In this document: positions 42,897-50,458 of the stretch, in pieces
Numbering within the stretch: the stretch's first letter is position 1
How the letters are laid out: each line of letters starts with the position of its first letter
Origin: AC-38 sp033856025
GTDB taxonomy: Bacteria > Actinomycetota > Thermoleophilia > Solirubrobacterales > Solirubrobacteraceae
NCBI GenBank assembly: GCA_033856025.1
Contig: JAWVFQ010000031.1
Span: forward strand, 1 to 64,000
DNA: 64,000 nt
Direction: 5' to 3'
Position numbers and translations under genes: made by a program
Notes under the pieces: generated by a model
The model's input: only the letters and a program-made list of their open reading frames with translations
What the model was told of the DNA's origin: nothing
Database searches by the model: none

Positions 42897-44771
42897 TCAG
42901 CCCGCTGAGAGGCGCCGCTGCAGCCGCGCCCGGGTCTGACCGGAGAGCGCGACGGTGAGGGCGTAGGCGCCGCGCGGCAGCGGGGCGCTGCGCACGGTGA
43001 CGGTCGCGCCGCCGGAGCGCAGGCGCCGGACGGCGCGGGCGTAGGTGCGCCCGCCGCGCGTCAGGGTCAGCGTCGCGGTGCCGGTCGCGCCGGGCGCGAG
43101 GCGGATGGCGCAGACGAGGGTCCGCCGCGCGAGCCGCCGGCCGGGCAGCAGCCGGCACGAGGCCGCCGCGGCGTGGCTCACCGGGCGCGGTGACGGCGTG
43201 CGGGACGGCCCGGGACCGGACCCGGCCGACGCGCCCCCGCCGGGAGAGCCGCTGCCCGGCGGCCCGCCCGGAGCGGCTCCGCCCGCGGGCCCGCCGCCCG
43301 TTCCACCGCCGCCCGCCTCCGTGAACGGGTGCTCGGCCAGCCAGGGCTCGGCCGCCCCCGCGGCGGTGCGCAGCTGGGCGTTGTCGTAGCCCGTCCGAGG
43401 CACGCCGAAGGACCCGCCGGCGTCCGTGCACGCGGCCGCGGCGGCGTCCCAGGCCACGGGCCCCGGCGTGACGGTCCAGCCGCCCGCCGTCCGGCACGCC
43501 GCCGGCCGGGCGCCGGCGCACGGCGCCGTGGCCCAGCGCGCGTCCGCGCCCTGGAAGGCACAGCCGCCGTCGGCGGCGGCGGGCTTGCCGGGCGCCCAGC
43601 TCCAGACGGTGCTCTCCAGCCGCCCGTCGTCGGGCAGCAGCTGGTCGAAGCCGAACAGGTCCACCCCGCAGCGCACCATCGCCGCGGCCGTCGCCGGGTC
43701 GATCCCCTCGTCGGCCGAGGCCAGCGAGTCGCCCGAGGCCTGGGCGGCCGCGGGAGTCAGGAAGGTCGAGTCCTCGTAGAAGCGCACGAGGTGCGAGTCG
43801 TACGTCGCCCGCGACACGCCGCCGCAGCCCTTGGCCACGTAGCCGGTGGGACGGTCCTCGTAGCGCACGCTGCCGCCCCACTGGTGGACGAAGCCGTCCC
43901 AGCCATCGCCGCAGTCGCCCACGATCACGACCTGGGCGCCCGCGTCCAGCACGGCGCGCCGCGTCAGCGACAACGGCAGCGACCGGCAGTCGCCGTCGTT
44001 GGCGCCCGCCCGGTAGACGAGTGACCCGGCGGCCTGCCCCGGGCGCTTCAGCGTGGCGTCGAGAACGGACCGCGCGGCGGCGTGCCCGGCCGGCCCCTCC
44101 AGGTGGTCCTCCAGGTAGAGCAGGATCACCTGGCGCCGGTTCTCCGGGCGGTTCAGCCACTCGGCCACCGGCGCGAGCACGTCCCCCAGCAGCCGCTCGG
44201 TCGTGCAGCCGGCATGGACGCCCTGGCGCTCCTCGGCGTGGCAGACCACCGGCGCGCGGCCCTCCGTGGCCAGACCGTCCGCCCCGGCGCGCGGGGTCGG
44301 GGACCAGTGCACGTCGACCTCCAGGCTGCGGACGTCCAGGGCGAGCTGGTCGACCAGCGAGAGCTGCTGGTTGGAGTCGGTGTGCGAGGCGGTGGGGAAC
44401 TCGCTCGTGCTGTTGAAGGAGTTGTGGGTCCCCAGCCAGGGCGCCTCGCGGAACGGCAGCGTCTCGCCGAGCGCGTACTGGAAGGCGAGGGCGCGGTGCA
44501 GCCAGGTCCCCGCGTGCGCGGCCACCTTCGCGCGGTCGACCTCGCGGCCCACGGGCGCCTGGCAGCTCGGATCGCTGACCGGCCCGCCCGGGATCGCGTC
44601 GCCCGCCCGTCGGCACTCGGCCGACCCGCGCTCCCCCAGCTTGCCCAGGCCGATGCAGGCCGGATCGGTGTGGCTGCACTGCGACTGCGCGCCCGCGCCC
44701 GGCGCCGCGACGGCGAACGTCGCGCCCACCGCCGCCACGGCAAACACCGTCGCTCCCCTGCTCCACCCCAT
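42897..44771 (-). CDS. Secreted PI-PLC X-domain-like protein with C-terminal beta module
   Basis: From ATG 44771 the protein has 624 residues: signal peptide (ATVFAVAAVGATFAVAAPGAGA), then about 90-400 a phosphatidylinositol-phospholipase-C-like TIM barrel with WLGTHNSFN (His116), SLEVDVHW, VVCHAEERQG and QVILLYLEDHL. A Cys-containing lectin-like stretch, a Gly/Pro linker (about 510-560) and a C-terminal Arg/Ala beta domain follow. Both catalytic His positions of the family are present. It may cleave phosphodiesters at the cell surface. GGGAGG lies 11-12 bases upstream of the chosen start. Confidence 0.78.
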   Translation of the reverse strand: MGWSRGATVFAVAAVGATFAVAAPGAGAQSQCSHTDPACIGLGKLGERGSAECRRAGDAIPGGPVSDPSCQAPVGREVDRAKVAAHAGTWLHRALAFQYALGETLPFREAPWLGTHNSFNSTSEFPTASHTDSNQQLSLVDQLALDVRSLEVDVHWSPTPRAGADGLATEGRAPVVCHAEERQGVHAGCTTERLLGDVLAPVAEWLNRPENRRQVILLYLEDHLEGPAGHAAARSVLDATLKRPGQAAGSLVYRAGANDGDCRSLPLSLTRRAVLDAGAQVVIVGDCGDGWDGFVHQWGGSVRYEDRPTGYVAKGCGGVSRATYDSHLVRFYEDSTFLTPAAAQASGDSLASADEGIDPATAAAMVRCGVDLFGFDQLLPDDGRLESTVWSWAPGKPAAADGGCAFQGADARWATAPCAGARPAACRTAGGWTVTPGPVAWDAAAAACTDAGGSFGVPRTGYDNAQLRTAAGAAEPWLAEHPFTEAGGGGTGGGPAGGAAPGGPPGSGSPGGGASAGSGPGPSRTPSPRPVSHAAAASCRLLPGRRLARRTLVCAIRLAPGATGTATLTLTRGGRTYARAVRRLRSGGATVTVRSAPLPRGAYALTVALSGQTRARLQRRLSAG

Positions 44772-44860
44772 CGAAACGGATGCCTCCCTGCCACGCGCGA
44801 CCCCCGCGGCCGCGCTCCCTGTCTCCAAGGTAACGAGCGCCGCGCCGGGGGGCAAGCCGC

Positions 44861-44866
44861 TACCTT
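44861..44866 (+). promoter_or_regulatory. Candidate -10 box of the SGNH hydrolase gene
   Basis: TACCTT lies 9 bases before GTG 44876; no Shine-Dalgarno. Confidence 0.4.
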
Positions 44867-44875
44867 GCCCCCGCC

Positions 44876-45457
44876 GTGCCGCGCGCCCTGGTCCTCGCCC
44901 TCCCTCTCGCGCTCGCCCTGGCCGCCCCCGCCGGGGCGTCGTGCGGCGGCGTGGTCTACGCCAAGCCGCGGCGCGCCGCCGATCCGGGCCACAGACCGCC
45001 GCTGGCCATCGGCGACTCGACCATGCTGCTCGCCGTCAAGCCGCTGGCCCGCGCGGGCTTCGAGGCCAACGCGCGCGGCTGCCGACCCGTCTACGAGGGG
45101 ATCGACATCCTGGCCCAGCGCAAGCGCCGCCGCCGGCTTCCGCACGTGGTGCTGATGCACCTCGGCCTCAACGCCGGGATCCAGACGCGCGAGATCATCC
45201 GGGCGCTGGGCATCCTCGGCCCCCGGCGGGTCCTCGTGCTGGTCACGCCGCGCGGCGGACACGACTCCGCCACGATCCGCGCGGCCGGGCGCCGCTGGCC
45301 CCGGCGCGTGCGCGTCCTGGACTGGGTCCGCGCCTATCAGGGCCACCGCGAGTACTTCTCCGAGCCGCACGGGCTCCACCTGTCCCAGACGGGCGTGCGC
45401 GCGTTCGTCCGGCTGTGCATCAAGGTCGTCCGCCCGGTCACGCGCCGGCGCGGCTAG
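44876..45457 (+). CDS. Secreted SGNH-hydrolase-like protein
   Basis: A 193-residue exported protein: signal peptide to about residue 21, then AIGDSTML, where Ser48 is in the position of the SGNH nucleophile. VVLMHLGLNAG follows as the Asn block and EPHGLHLSQTGVRAF as the block V Asp/His region, with the first Asp replaced by Glu-Pro-His. It looks like the acyltransferase-3/OatA-associated SGNH type, which adds or removes acetyl groups on cell-wall sugars. The family call is good; the reaction is inferred. It starts divergently from the PI-PLC-like gene. Confidence 0.8.
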   Translation: MPRALVLALPLALALAAPAGASCGGVVYAKPRRAADPGHRPPLAIGDSTMLLAVKPLARAGFEANARGCRPVYEGIDILAQRKRRRRLPHVVLMHLGLNAGIQTREIIRALGILGPRRVLVLVTPRGGHDSATIRAAGRRWPRRVRVLDWVRAYQGHREYFSEPHGLHLSQTGVRAFVRLCIKVVRPVTRRRG

Positions 45458-45530
45458 CCAGATGTCTACCGCCGGGCCACCCGGCCCCCGCGGCGGCGTC
45501 CTCCGTCCGCTGCGCCTGGACAGCACACCC

Positions 45531-45536
45531 TAAGGT
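45531..45536 (+). promoter_or_regulatory. Candidate -10 box of the CotH gene
   Basis: TAAGGT lies 6 bases before GTG 45543. Confidence 0.4.
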
Positions 45537-45542
45537 GGGCAG

Positions 45543-47495
45543 GTGAGATATTGCCTGGCCTTGGTGGCCGTTTTCGCCTGCGCCTGCCTGGGCGCGCCGG
45601 CCGAGGCCGCCGCGGCCGCCACCGGCGTCGTCCTGAACGAGATCAACTGCGAGGGAACGGACTGGATCGAGCTGGCGAACCCGACGGGCGCGCCGGTCGA
45701 CGTCTCGGGCTGGCTGCTCACCGACGACCCGCTCACCTCCACGCGCGCCGACCACCGCTACCTCTTCCCCTCGGGCACCGTCGTCCCGGCCGGCGACGAC
45801 CTCGTCGTCCAGAAGGGGACGGGCGGCTTCGCCTTCGGCGTCAGCTGCGGCTCGGACACGATCCGCCTGGCCGACGCGGCCGGCGCGCTCGTGGACGAGG
45901 AGGCCGTCCCCACGCTGCTCGACGGGAACGACACGTGGGGCCGCTATCCCAACGGCACGGGGAGCTGGACGGAGACGACCTCCACGCAGGGCCAGCCCAA
46001 CCAGCCGTCGAGCGCCACCGGCGGACCTCCCGCCGACCTGGCGGGCTGGCTGTTCGACCCGGGGAAGGTGGCGACCATCGACCTGACCCTGCCCCAGTCC
46101 TCCATCGACGCGCTCAACGCGGACCCCGGCGAGTACCAGGACGCCACCTTCACCCTGCGGACCGCGACGGCGACATACGGCCCGATGTCCGTGGGCGCTC
46201 GGCTCAAGGGCGGGATCGGATCGTTTCGCCCGCTCAGCGGCAAGGCCGCGTTCAAGCTGAAGTTCAACCACTCCGTCGCCGGCCAGCGCTTCGTCGGACT
46301 GGAGAAGCTGACGCTGAACAACATGGTCCAGGACCGCTCGATGGTCCACGAGGTCGCCGCGTACGCGGCCTTCCGCGCCGCCGGAGTCCCCGCGCCGCGC
46401 ACGGGCTACGCGTACGTGCACGTGAACGGCTCGGACTACGGCGTGTACCTCGACGTGGAGACGCCCGACCACGTCTTCCTGGGGCGATGGTTCGACTCGA
46501 CGCGCCACCTCTACGAGGGCGAGTACGGCGCCGACGCGACGCCCGACCGGGCCGGCGAGCTCCAGGTAGACGAGGGCAGCACGTCCGAGCGCTCCGACCT
46601 CGACGCGCTGGTCGCCGCGGCGGCGCCCGACACGCCCGGGTACCCGGCGCGGATGGCCGCCGTCGCGGACCTGACCGAGATGCGGCGGATGTGGGCGGTC
46701 GAGCGCTACATCGGCCACGTGGACGGCTACAGCGGCCAGACCGGGGCCAAGCTGCCCAACAACTACTACCTGCACAGCGACTCCGGCGGGCGCTTCTCGC
46801 AGCTGCCCTGGGGGACCGACCAGACGTGGAGTCGAAGGATCGCGTTCGACGGCCCGGCTCAGGGCGTCCTCTACGCGCGCTGCCGGAGCGACGCGGAGTG
46901 CGCCGCGGCTTACCGCGAGGCGGTCCGTGACAGCGCCGCGACGATCGGCGGCCTGGACCTGGACGGGCTGATCACCGCGACGGCGGGCGTGCTGCGGCCC
47001 TACCAGGAGGCCGACCCGCGGCGCGAGGCCTCGATGCGGCAGATCGACGACGCCGTCACCGCGATGCGCGGGTTCGTACGCCTGCGCCGCGAGGACGCGG
47101 CGGCGTGGCCGGCTCCGCCGGCGGCGGCCGCGCCGGGCGGCTCGGCGGTGCTCACGGCGCCCGGCCCCGGACCGGCGTTCGCCCCCGCGCCGACCCGGCT
47201 GCGCCTGCGGTTTGGCGTCCCGCGCCTGTCGGCCGGCTACGTCCTCACCCGGGTCGTCATGCCGGGTCCCGGCCGCGCCGGTCAGCGCACGACGCTGCGC
47301 GCGGCCGGGCGCGTCCACACGGTGTGCACGGCGGGCGCGCGCCGCCTCGCGGGTGCGGTCGTGGACCTGCGCTGCCGCCTGTCGCCCTTCGCCCGGCGCC
47401 TGGTGCGCCGCTACCGCACCCGGCTGTACGTGCGGACCTGGTTCGTGCCGGCCGCCGGCCCGGCGAGCGCGGTCACCCGCTGGCTCGTCGGCTAG
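45543..47495 (+). CDS. Secreted CotH-kinase-family protein with lamin-tail domain
   Basis: The 650-residue protein has a signal peptide to about 24, then a lamin-tail (LTD) domain: VVLNEINCEGTDWIELANP, VDVSGWLLTDD, DTWGRYPNGTGSW. A CotH domain follows at about 175-480: VGARLKGGIGSFRPLSGKAAFKLKF, then EKLTLNNMVQDRSMVHEVAAYAAFRAAGVP, and PWGTDQTW, which are the kinase-like motifs of CotH. CotH proteins phosphorylate spore-coat or surface proteins in other bacteria. The C-terminal 130 residues are an Arg-rich beta domain. The TAG shares CTAG with the gene on the other strand. Confidence 0.88.
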   Translation: MRYCLALVAVFACACLGAPAEAAAAATGVVLNEINCEGTDWIELANPTGAPVDVSGWLLTDDPLTSTRADHRYLFPSGTVVPAGDDLVVQKGTGGFAFGVSCGSDTIRLADAAGALVDEEAVPTLLDGNDTWGRYPNGTGSWTETTSTQGQPNQPSSATGGPPADLAGWLFDPGKVATIDLTLPQSSIDALNADPGEYQDATFTLRTATATYGPMSVGARLKGGIGSFRPLSGKAAFKLKFNHSVAGQRFVGLEKLTLNNMVQDRSMVHEVAAYAAFRAAGVPAPRTGYAYVHVNGSDYGVYLDVETPDHVFLGRWFDSTRHLYEGEYGADATPDRAGELQVDEGSTSERSDLDALVAAAAPDTPGYPARMAAVADLTEMRRMWAVERYIGHVDGYSGQTGAKLPNNYYLHSDSGGRFSQLPWGTDQTWSRRIAFDGPAQGVLYARCRSDAECAAAYREAVRDSAATIGGLDLDGLITATAGVLRPYQEADPRREASMRQIDDAVTAMRGFVRLRREDAAAWPAPPAAAAPGGSAVLTAPGPGPAFAPAPTRLRLRFGVPRLSAGYVLTRVVMPGPGRAGQRTTLRAAGRVHTVCTAGARRLAGAVVDLRCRLSPFARRLVRRYRTRLYVRTWFVPAAGPASAVTRWLVG

Positions 47496-47707
47496 CCCGC
47501 CCGCCGGCGCCAGGGCAGCCGAAACCGCGCCGGCCGGCGCGCGTGCCAGCAGCCGTGCCCGCGCGGCCGGGCGGTCAGGTCCGGCCCGAAGCGCCAGTGC
47601 ACGAGGGTGTTGTCCTCGTGGTACTCGGGCTCGGGCGGCGGCGCCGTCACGCCCTGCACGACCGGCACGAGGATGGACCGGTAGCGCAGCCGGCGGGTCA
47701 GCTTCAC
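47492..47707 (-). CDS. Small basic hypothetical protein (71 aa)
   Basis: The 71-residue frame has G or C at every third position but one, good evidence for coding. It starts at GTG 47707 with no ribosome site seen. The middle reads PPPEPEYHEDNTLVHWRFGPDL; both ends are Arg-rich. No family is recognised. It is the only gene in the 309 bases between the CotH gene and the RCK-domain gene. Its stop shares CTAG with the CotH stop. The N-terminus could lie further upstream with an unusual start. Confidence 0.5.
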   Translation of the reverse strand: MKLTRRLRYRSILVPVVQGVTAPPPEPEYHEDNTLVHWRFGPDLTARPRGHGCWHARRPARFRLPWRRRAG

Positions 47708-47804
47708 GCGCGCGAACAGGCAGTGGAAACGTGCAGCGCACCCCGTGGTCGACCGGCGGCGGCGGCGCGTGGGCGGCGGCGGATCGAACGGCGGGTCCCA
47801 CGAC

Positions 47805-49073
47805 CTAGAGCTCGAAGCGCCGCGGCTCGCACGCGTTCTCCAGGAGGCGGAACGCGTGGAGGTTGCGGTAGTCGCTGCTCGCAGCGGGGTGGTCGATGAG
47901 GTCGGCCAGGCCGCGGCGGTGCCCGCTCACGCGCACGACGACGGAGACGTTGTCGTCCAGGCGGCGGTGCAGCGTCAGCGCGGACGTCAGGGCGAGCGGC
48001 TCGTCGTCGAAGCAGACCAGCGCGCAGCGCAGGGCCGCGCGGTCCGCGTCGGTCAGGAAGGCCGTGGTCTCGAAGTCCGCGCCCTCGACGTCGAGCTCGA
48101 TCGGCCGCAGGCGGACGGGCGGAGCGTCGTCGTCCATGCGCGCCAGCAGCTCGGCCACGCGCTCGCGCGCGTTGCCGTCGACGACGAGGATCTCCTCGAT
48201 GCGGTCGCCGTAGCGCTCGGCCTGGGCCTCCAGGGCGACGCTCTGCCCGAGGCTGCCGAAGCCGACGATCAGGACGAGGGGGGGCGGACCGGCGTCCAGC
48301 ACCGGCGCGACATGCTCGCGCAGCATCGCGCGCGCGCCGTCCTGGTAGACGTTGAACGTGCGGTAGCGGTCCTCCAGCAGCGGGTCGATCAGCTGGGCCA
48401 GCTCCGGCTCGGCGATGTGGATGAACGCCGTGAGGTCGTCGCGCAGCGGATACCCCTCGTCGGAGAGCTGCTTGAGCGCCGCGGCGATCTCGGCGTTGAC
48501 GTCGTCGTCCCCGCAGGCGGCGATGACGCGCTTGGCCCGGTCGACGCCGGCCCACACCAGCTGCTCGGGGTCGGAGGCGTCGGCGATGCGGATGGGGATC
48601 CCCCGGGCGCGGCAGCGCAGGACCTCGGCGCTGTCGTCGAAGCGCGTCACGCCGACGACCGGCGTGCCGGCGTCGTTGAGGGCCGTGGCCAGCGTCGAGC
48701 CGCTGCGCCCGATCCCGCACACGATCGTGTGGTCCTTGACGCGCGCCATCTTCCACTCGTGCCGGCGCACCAGGGCCACGAGCCCGCCGAAGCCCAGGAG
48801 CGCCGCGAAGATCGGCGCGCCGAAGCGGGCCACCTCGAGCTCCCAGGGGACGTGGTCGGGCGACGCGGCGTTCTGGAAGAAGACCAGCTGCGCGCTCTCG
48901 TAGACGAGGTCCAGGAGGGGGCGCGACTGGACGCGGTCCGCCCCGATGCAGCCGAGGGTGAACGAGAGGCCGAGGAGCCCGGCCAGCACCGCCCAGCCCG
49001 AGCGCGCCCACCAGCGCCGCAGCCTGACGCCGCGGCGGGCGTGCGTGTTGTGGGGTGACGCGGCGCCGGCCAT
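47805..49073 (-). CDS. Membrane protein with two RCK/TrkA-N NAD-binding domains
   Basis: The 422-residue protein has two N-terminal hydrophobic helices (about 28-46 and 85-103) separated by LVYESAQLVFFQNAASPDHVPWELEVARF, with no TxGYG potassium filter. A first TrkA-N domain has VCGIGRSGSTLATALNDAG and a second has LVLIVGFGSLGQSVALEAQ. This matches the family of RCK proteins that in other bacteria often carry a C-terminal RyR domain, absent here. It may sense nucleotides or regulate ion flux; it is probably not itself a classical K+ channel. TAACGT lies 9 bases upstream of the ATG. Confidence 0.82.
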   Translation of the reverse strand: MAGAASPHNTHARRGVRLRRWWARSGWAVLAGLLGLSFTLGCIGADRVQSRPLLDLVYESAQLVFFQNAASPDHVPWELEVARFGAPIFAALLGFGGLVALVRRHEWKMARVKDHTIVCGIGRSGSTLATALNDAGTPVVGVTRFDDSAEVLRCRARGIPIRIADASDPEQLVWAGVDRAKRVIAACGDDDVNAEIAAALKQLSDEGYPLRDDLTAFIHIAEPELAQLIDPLLEDRYRTFNVYQDGARAMLREHVAPVLDAGPPPLVLIVGFGSLGQSVALEAQAERYGDRIEEILVVDGNARERVAELLARMDDDAPPVRLRPIELDVEGADFETTAFLTDADRAALRCALVCFDDEPLALTSALTLHRRLDDNVSVVVRVSGHRRGLADLIDHPAASSDYRNLHAFRLLENACEPRRFEL

Positions 49074-49082
49074 GCCGGAGGG

Positions 49083-49088
49083 ACGTTA
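49083..49088 (-). promoter_or_regulatory. Candidate -10 box of the RCK-domain gene
   Basis: Read on the minus strand this is TAACGT, 9 bases before ATG 49073. Confidence 0.35.
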
Positions 49089-49138
49089 TCCGGGGCGTTG
49101 TGTCGCGGGCTTGACGTTTCAGGCGTCGCGCGGGCGGC

Positions 49139-49166
49139 TGTCGGCCGGACGGAACGCTCGTAGCTT
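49139..49166 (+). promoter_or_regulatory. Candidate promoter of the 162-residue secreted protein gene
   Basis: TGTCGG (49139-49144) and TAGCTT (49161-49166) are 16 bases apart. They would give a leader of about 37 bases with an AAGGAG ribosome site before ATG 49210. Confidence 0.35.
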
Positions 49167-49209
49167 GAGTCGTGCAACCGCTCAACGACTCTTCCCAAGG
49201 AGAAAACCC

Positions 49210-49698
49210 ATGTTCAGCACCAAGATCCGCACCGTCCTCGCCATCGCCACCGTCGCCGTCGCGGCCATGACGTTCGGCATCTCCGCCGCCTCGGCGGACG
49301 CCGCCGTGGGACCGCTCAGCGCGAGCCTGACCATCACCAAGGCCGGCAACGGCTACTCCAGCGTCCTGGTCACCGGCGTCGTGAAGGCGACCCCGGCCGA
49401 GACCCAGGAGATGCTGCGCAAGGACTACCGCGTCGTGTTCCGCCTGTGGGGCAGCGACACGTTCTCCGACGACTTCCTCTACGGGCCCGACCCCGCGAGC
49501 GTCGTGGCCACGTCGCGCGGCCTGGAGTTCAAGGGCCAGGCCGTCGTGCGCAACAGCGTCCTGGACGAGGACTGGGGCGTCGACGAGGTCTACGCCGGCG
49601 TGCGCCTCGTGACCTGGACGTCGTACACCGGCGGCAAGCTGCGCCACGGCCCGACGATCGTCAGCGGCCAGAGCAACGAGGTGTGGCGCTCCTTCTGA
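49210..49698 (+). CDS. Secreted protein of unknown function (162 aa)
   Basis: The product has a clear signal peptide (basic TKIR, hydrophobic core, cleavage near ASADAA). The mature 130 residues are strand-rich, with SASLTITKAGNGYSSVLVTG and RVVFRLWGSDTFSDDFLYG, and lack Cys; a beta-sandwich is likely. No family recognised. AAGGAG lies 8 bases before the ATG, and a strong hairpin follows the gene, so this looks like an independent, well-expressed unit. Confidence 0.8.
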   Translation: MFSTKIRTVLAIATVAVAAMTFGISAASADAAVGPLSASLTITKAGNGYSSVLVTGVVKATPAETQEMLRKDYRVVFRLWGSDTFSDDFLYGPDPASVVATSRGLEFKGQAVVRNSVLDEDWGVDEVYAGVRLVTWTSYTGGKLRHGPTIVSGQSNEVWRSF

Positions 49699-49727
49699 GC
49701 GGTCGCGTCCCGACACCCGAGCCGGTC

Positions 49728-49757
49728 CGAGAGCCCCCGCCCCCGCGGGGGCTCTCG
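49728..49757 (+). terminator. Strong intrinsic hairpin terminator
   Basis: A perfect 13-pair stem, CGAGAGCCCCCGC with GCGGGGGCTCTCG, closes a CCCC loop 30 bases after the stop at 49698. No T-run follows, usual for high-GC Actinobacteria. Confidence 0.75.
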
Positions 49758-49819
49758 CGCGTGCCCGGCGAACTCTGCAACTTCGCTGCGACCGGCGCGT
49801 TCGTACACATGAGGTGCCC

Positions 49820-50458
49820 ATGCCGGAGAGCTCTTCAGTCCAGGTGACCGACCTGCGCGGCCGCGTCGTGCCGGCGGTCGCGCCCGTGCTCTCGGACCCG
49901 ACGGGGCGCCGGGCGGCCCTTCTGCGCCAGGCGGGCCGCGCCGTGGCCGCGCTGTTCCTGCTGTGGCTCGTCGGCCTCGTGCTGGCCGGCCTGGGGCTGT
50001 TCCCGCTCGCGGACCTGCCGCTCGGCCGCGTGCTCGCGCCCACCAGCGAGCCGAAGGCGCTGCCGGCGCTCCCGCGGCCGGAGACCCCGGCCCGGGCGGA
50101 CCTGCGTCCGGCGGCCCTACCGGGGTCGACCCAGGCGGCCGCGAGAGCCGGAGGGACGGCCTCCCTCGGCTCGGCGCGCGGAGTGACGCGGCGCACCACC
50201 CGGTCCTCGCCGGCGACGAGACGGGCCCCGGCGTCCCGAACCACCACGCCCGCCACCGCTCCGCAGGTCGCGAGCCCCACCCGGCCCTCCCCCTCCGCCA
50301 ACGCGCCCGGCCAGACGCGTACCCCACCCGGGCAGGTCAACCGCGTGACGCGGACCCCCAGCCCCGCGCCGAGCGACACCGCCGCCCCGGGACGGTCGGA
50401 GACCGCGCCCGGGCATGACCCGACAAGGACGACGGGTCATGGCCCGCCGCCCCGCTGA
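49820..50458 (+). CDS. Single-pass membrane protein with long Pro/Thr-rich tail
   Basis: The 212-residue protein has a cytoplasmic N-terminus of about 40 residues (with VVPAVAPVLSDPTGRRAALL), one hydrophobic helix (AVAALFLLWLVGLVLAGLGLF, about 41-61), and a Pro/Ala/Thr/Arg-rich tail of 140 residues that looks disordered and would lie outside. ATG 49820 is chosen because GAGG sits six bases upstream; GTG 49814 is possible. The tail end overlaps the start of the NodB-glycosyltransferase gene, suggesting it partners that enzyme, perhaps as a scaffold for polysaccharide export. Confidence 0.7.
   Translation: MPESSSVQVTDLRGRVVPAVAPVLSDPTGRRAALLRQAGRAVAALFLLWLVGLVLAGLGLFPLADLPLGRVLAPTSEPKALPALPRPETPARADLRPAALPGSTQAAARAGGTASLGSARGVTRRTTRSSPATRRAPASRTTTPATAPQVASPTRPSPSANAPGQTRTPPGQVNRVTRTPSPAPSDTAAPGRSETAPGHDPTRTTGHGPPPR

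Noticed and set aside
47805..49073. Classical RCK-gated potassium channel
   Set aside because: No pore helix or TxGYG filter lies between the two helices.
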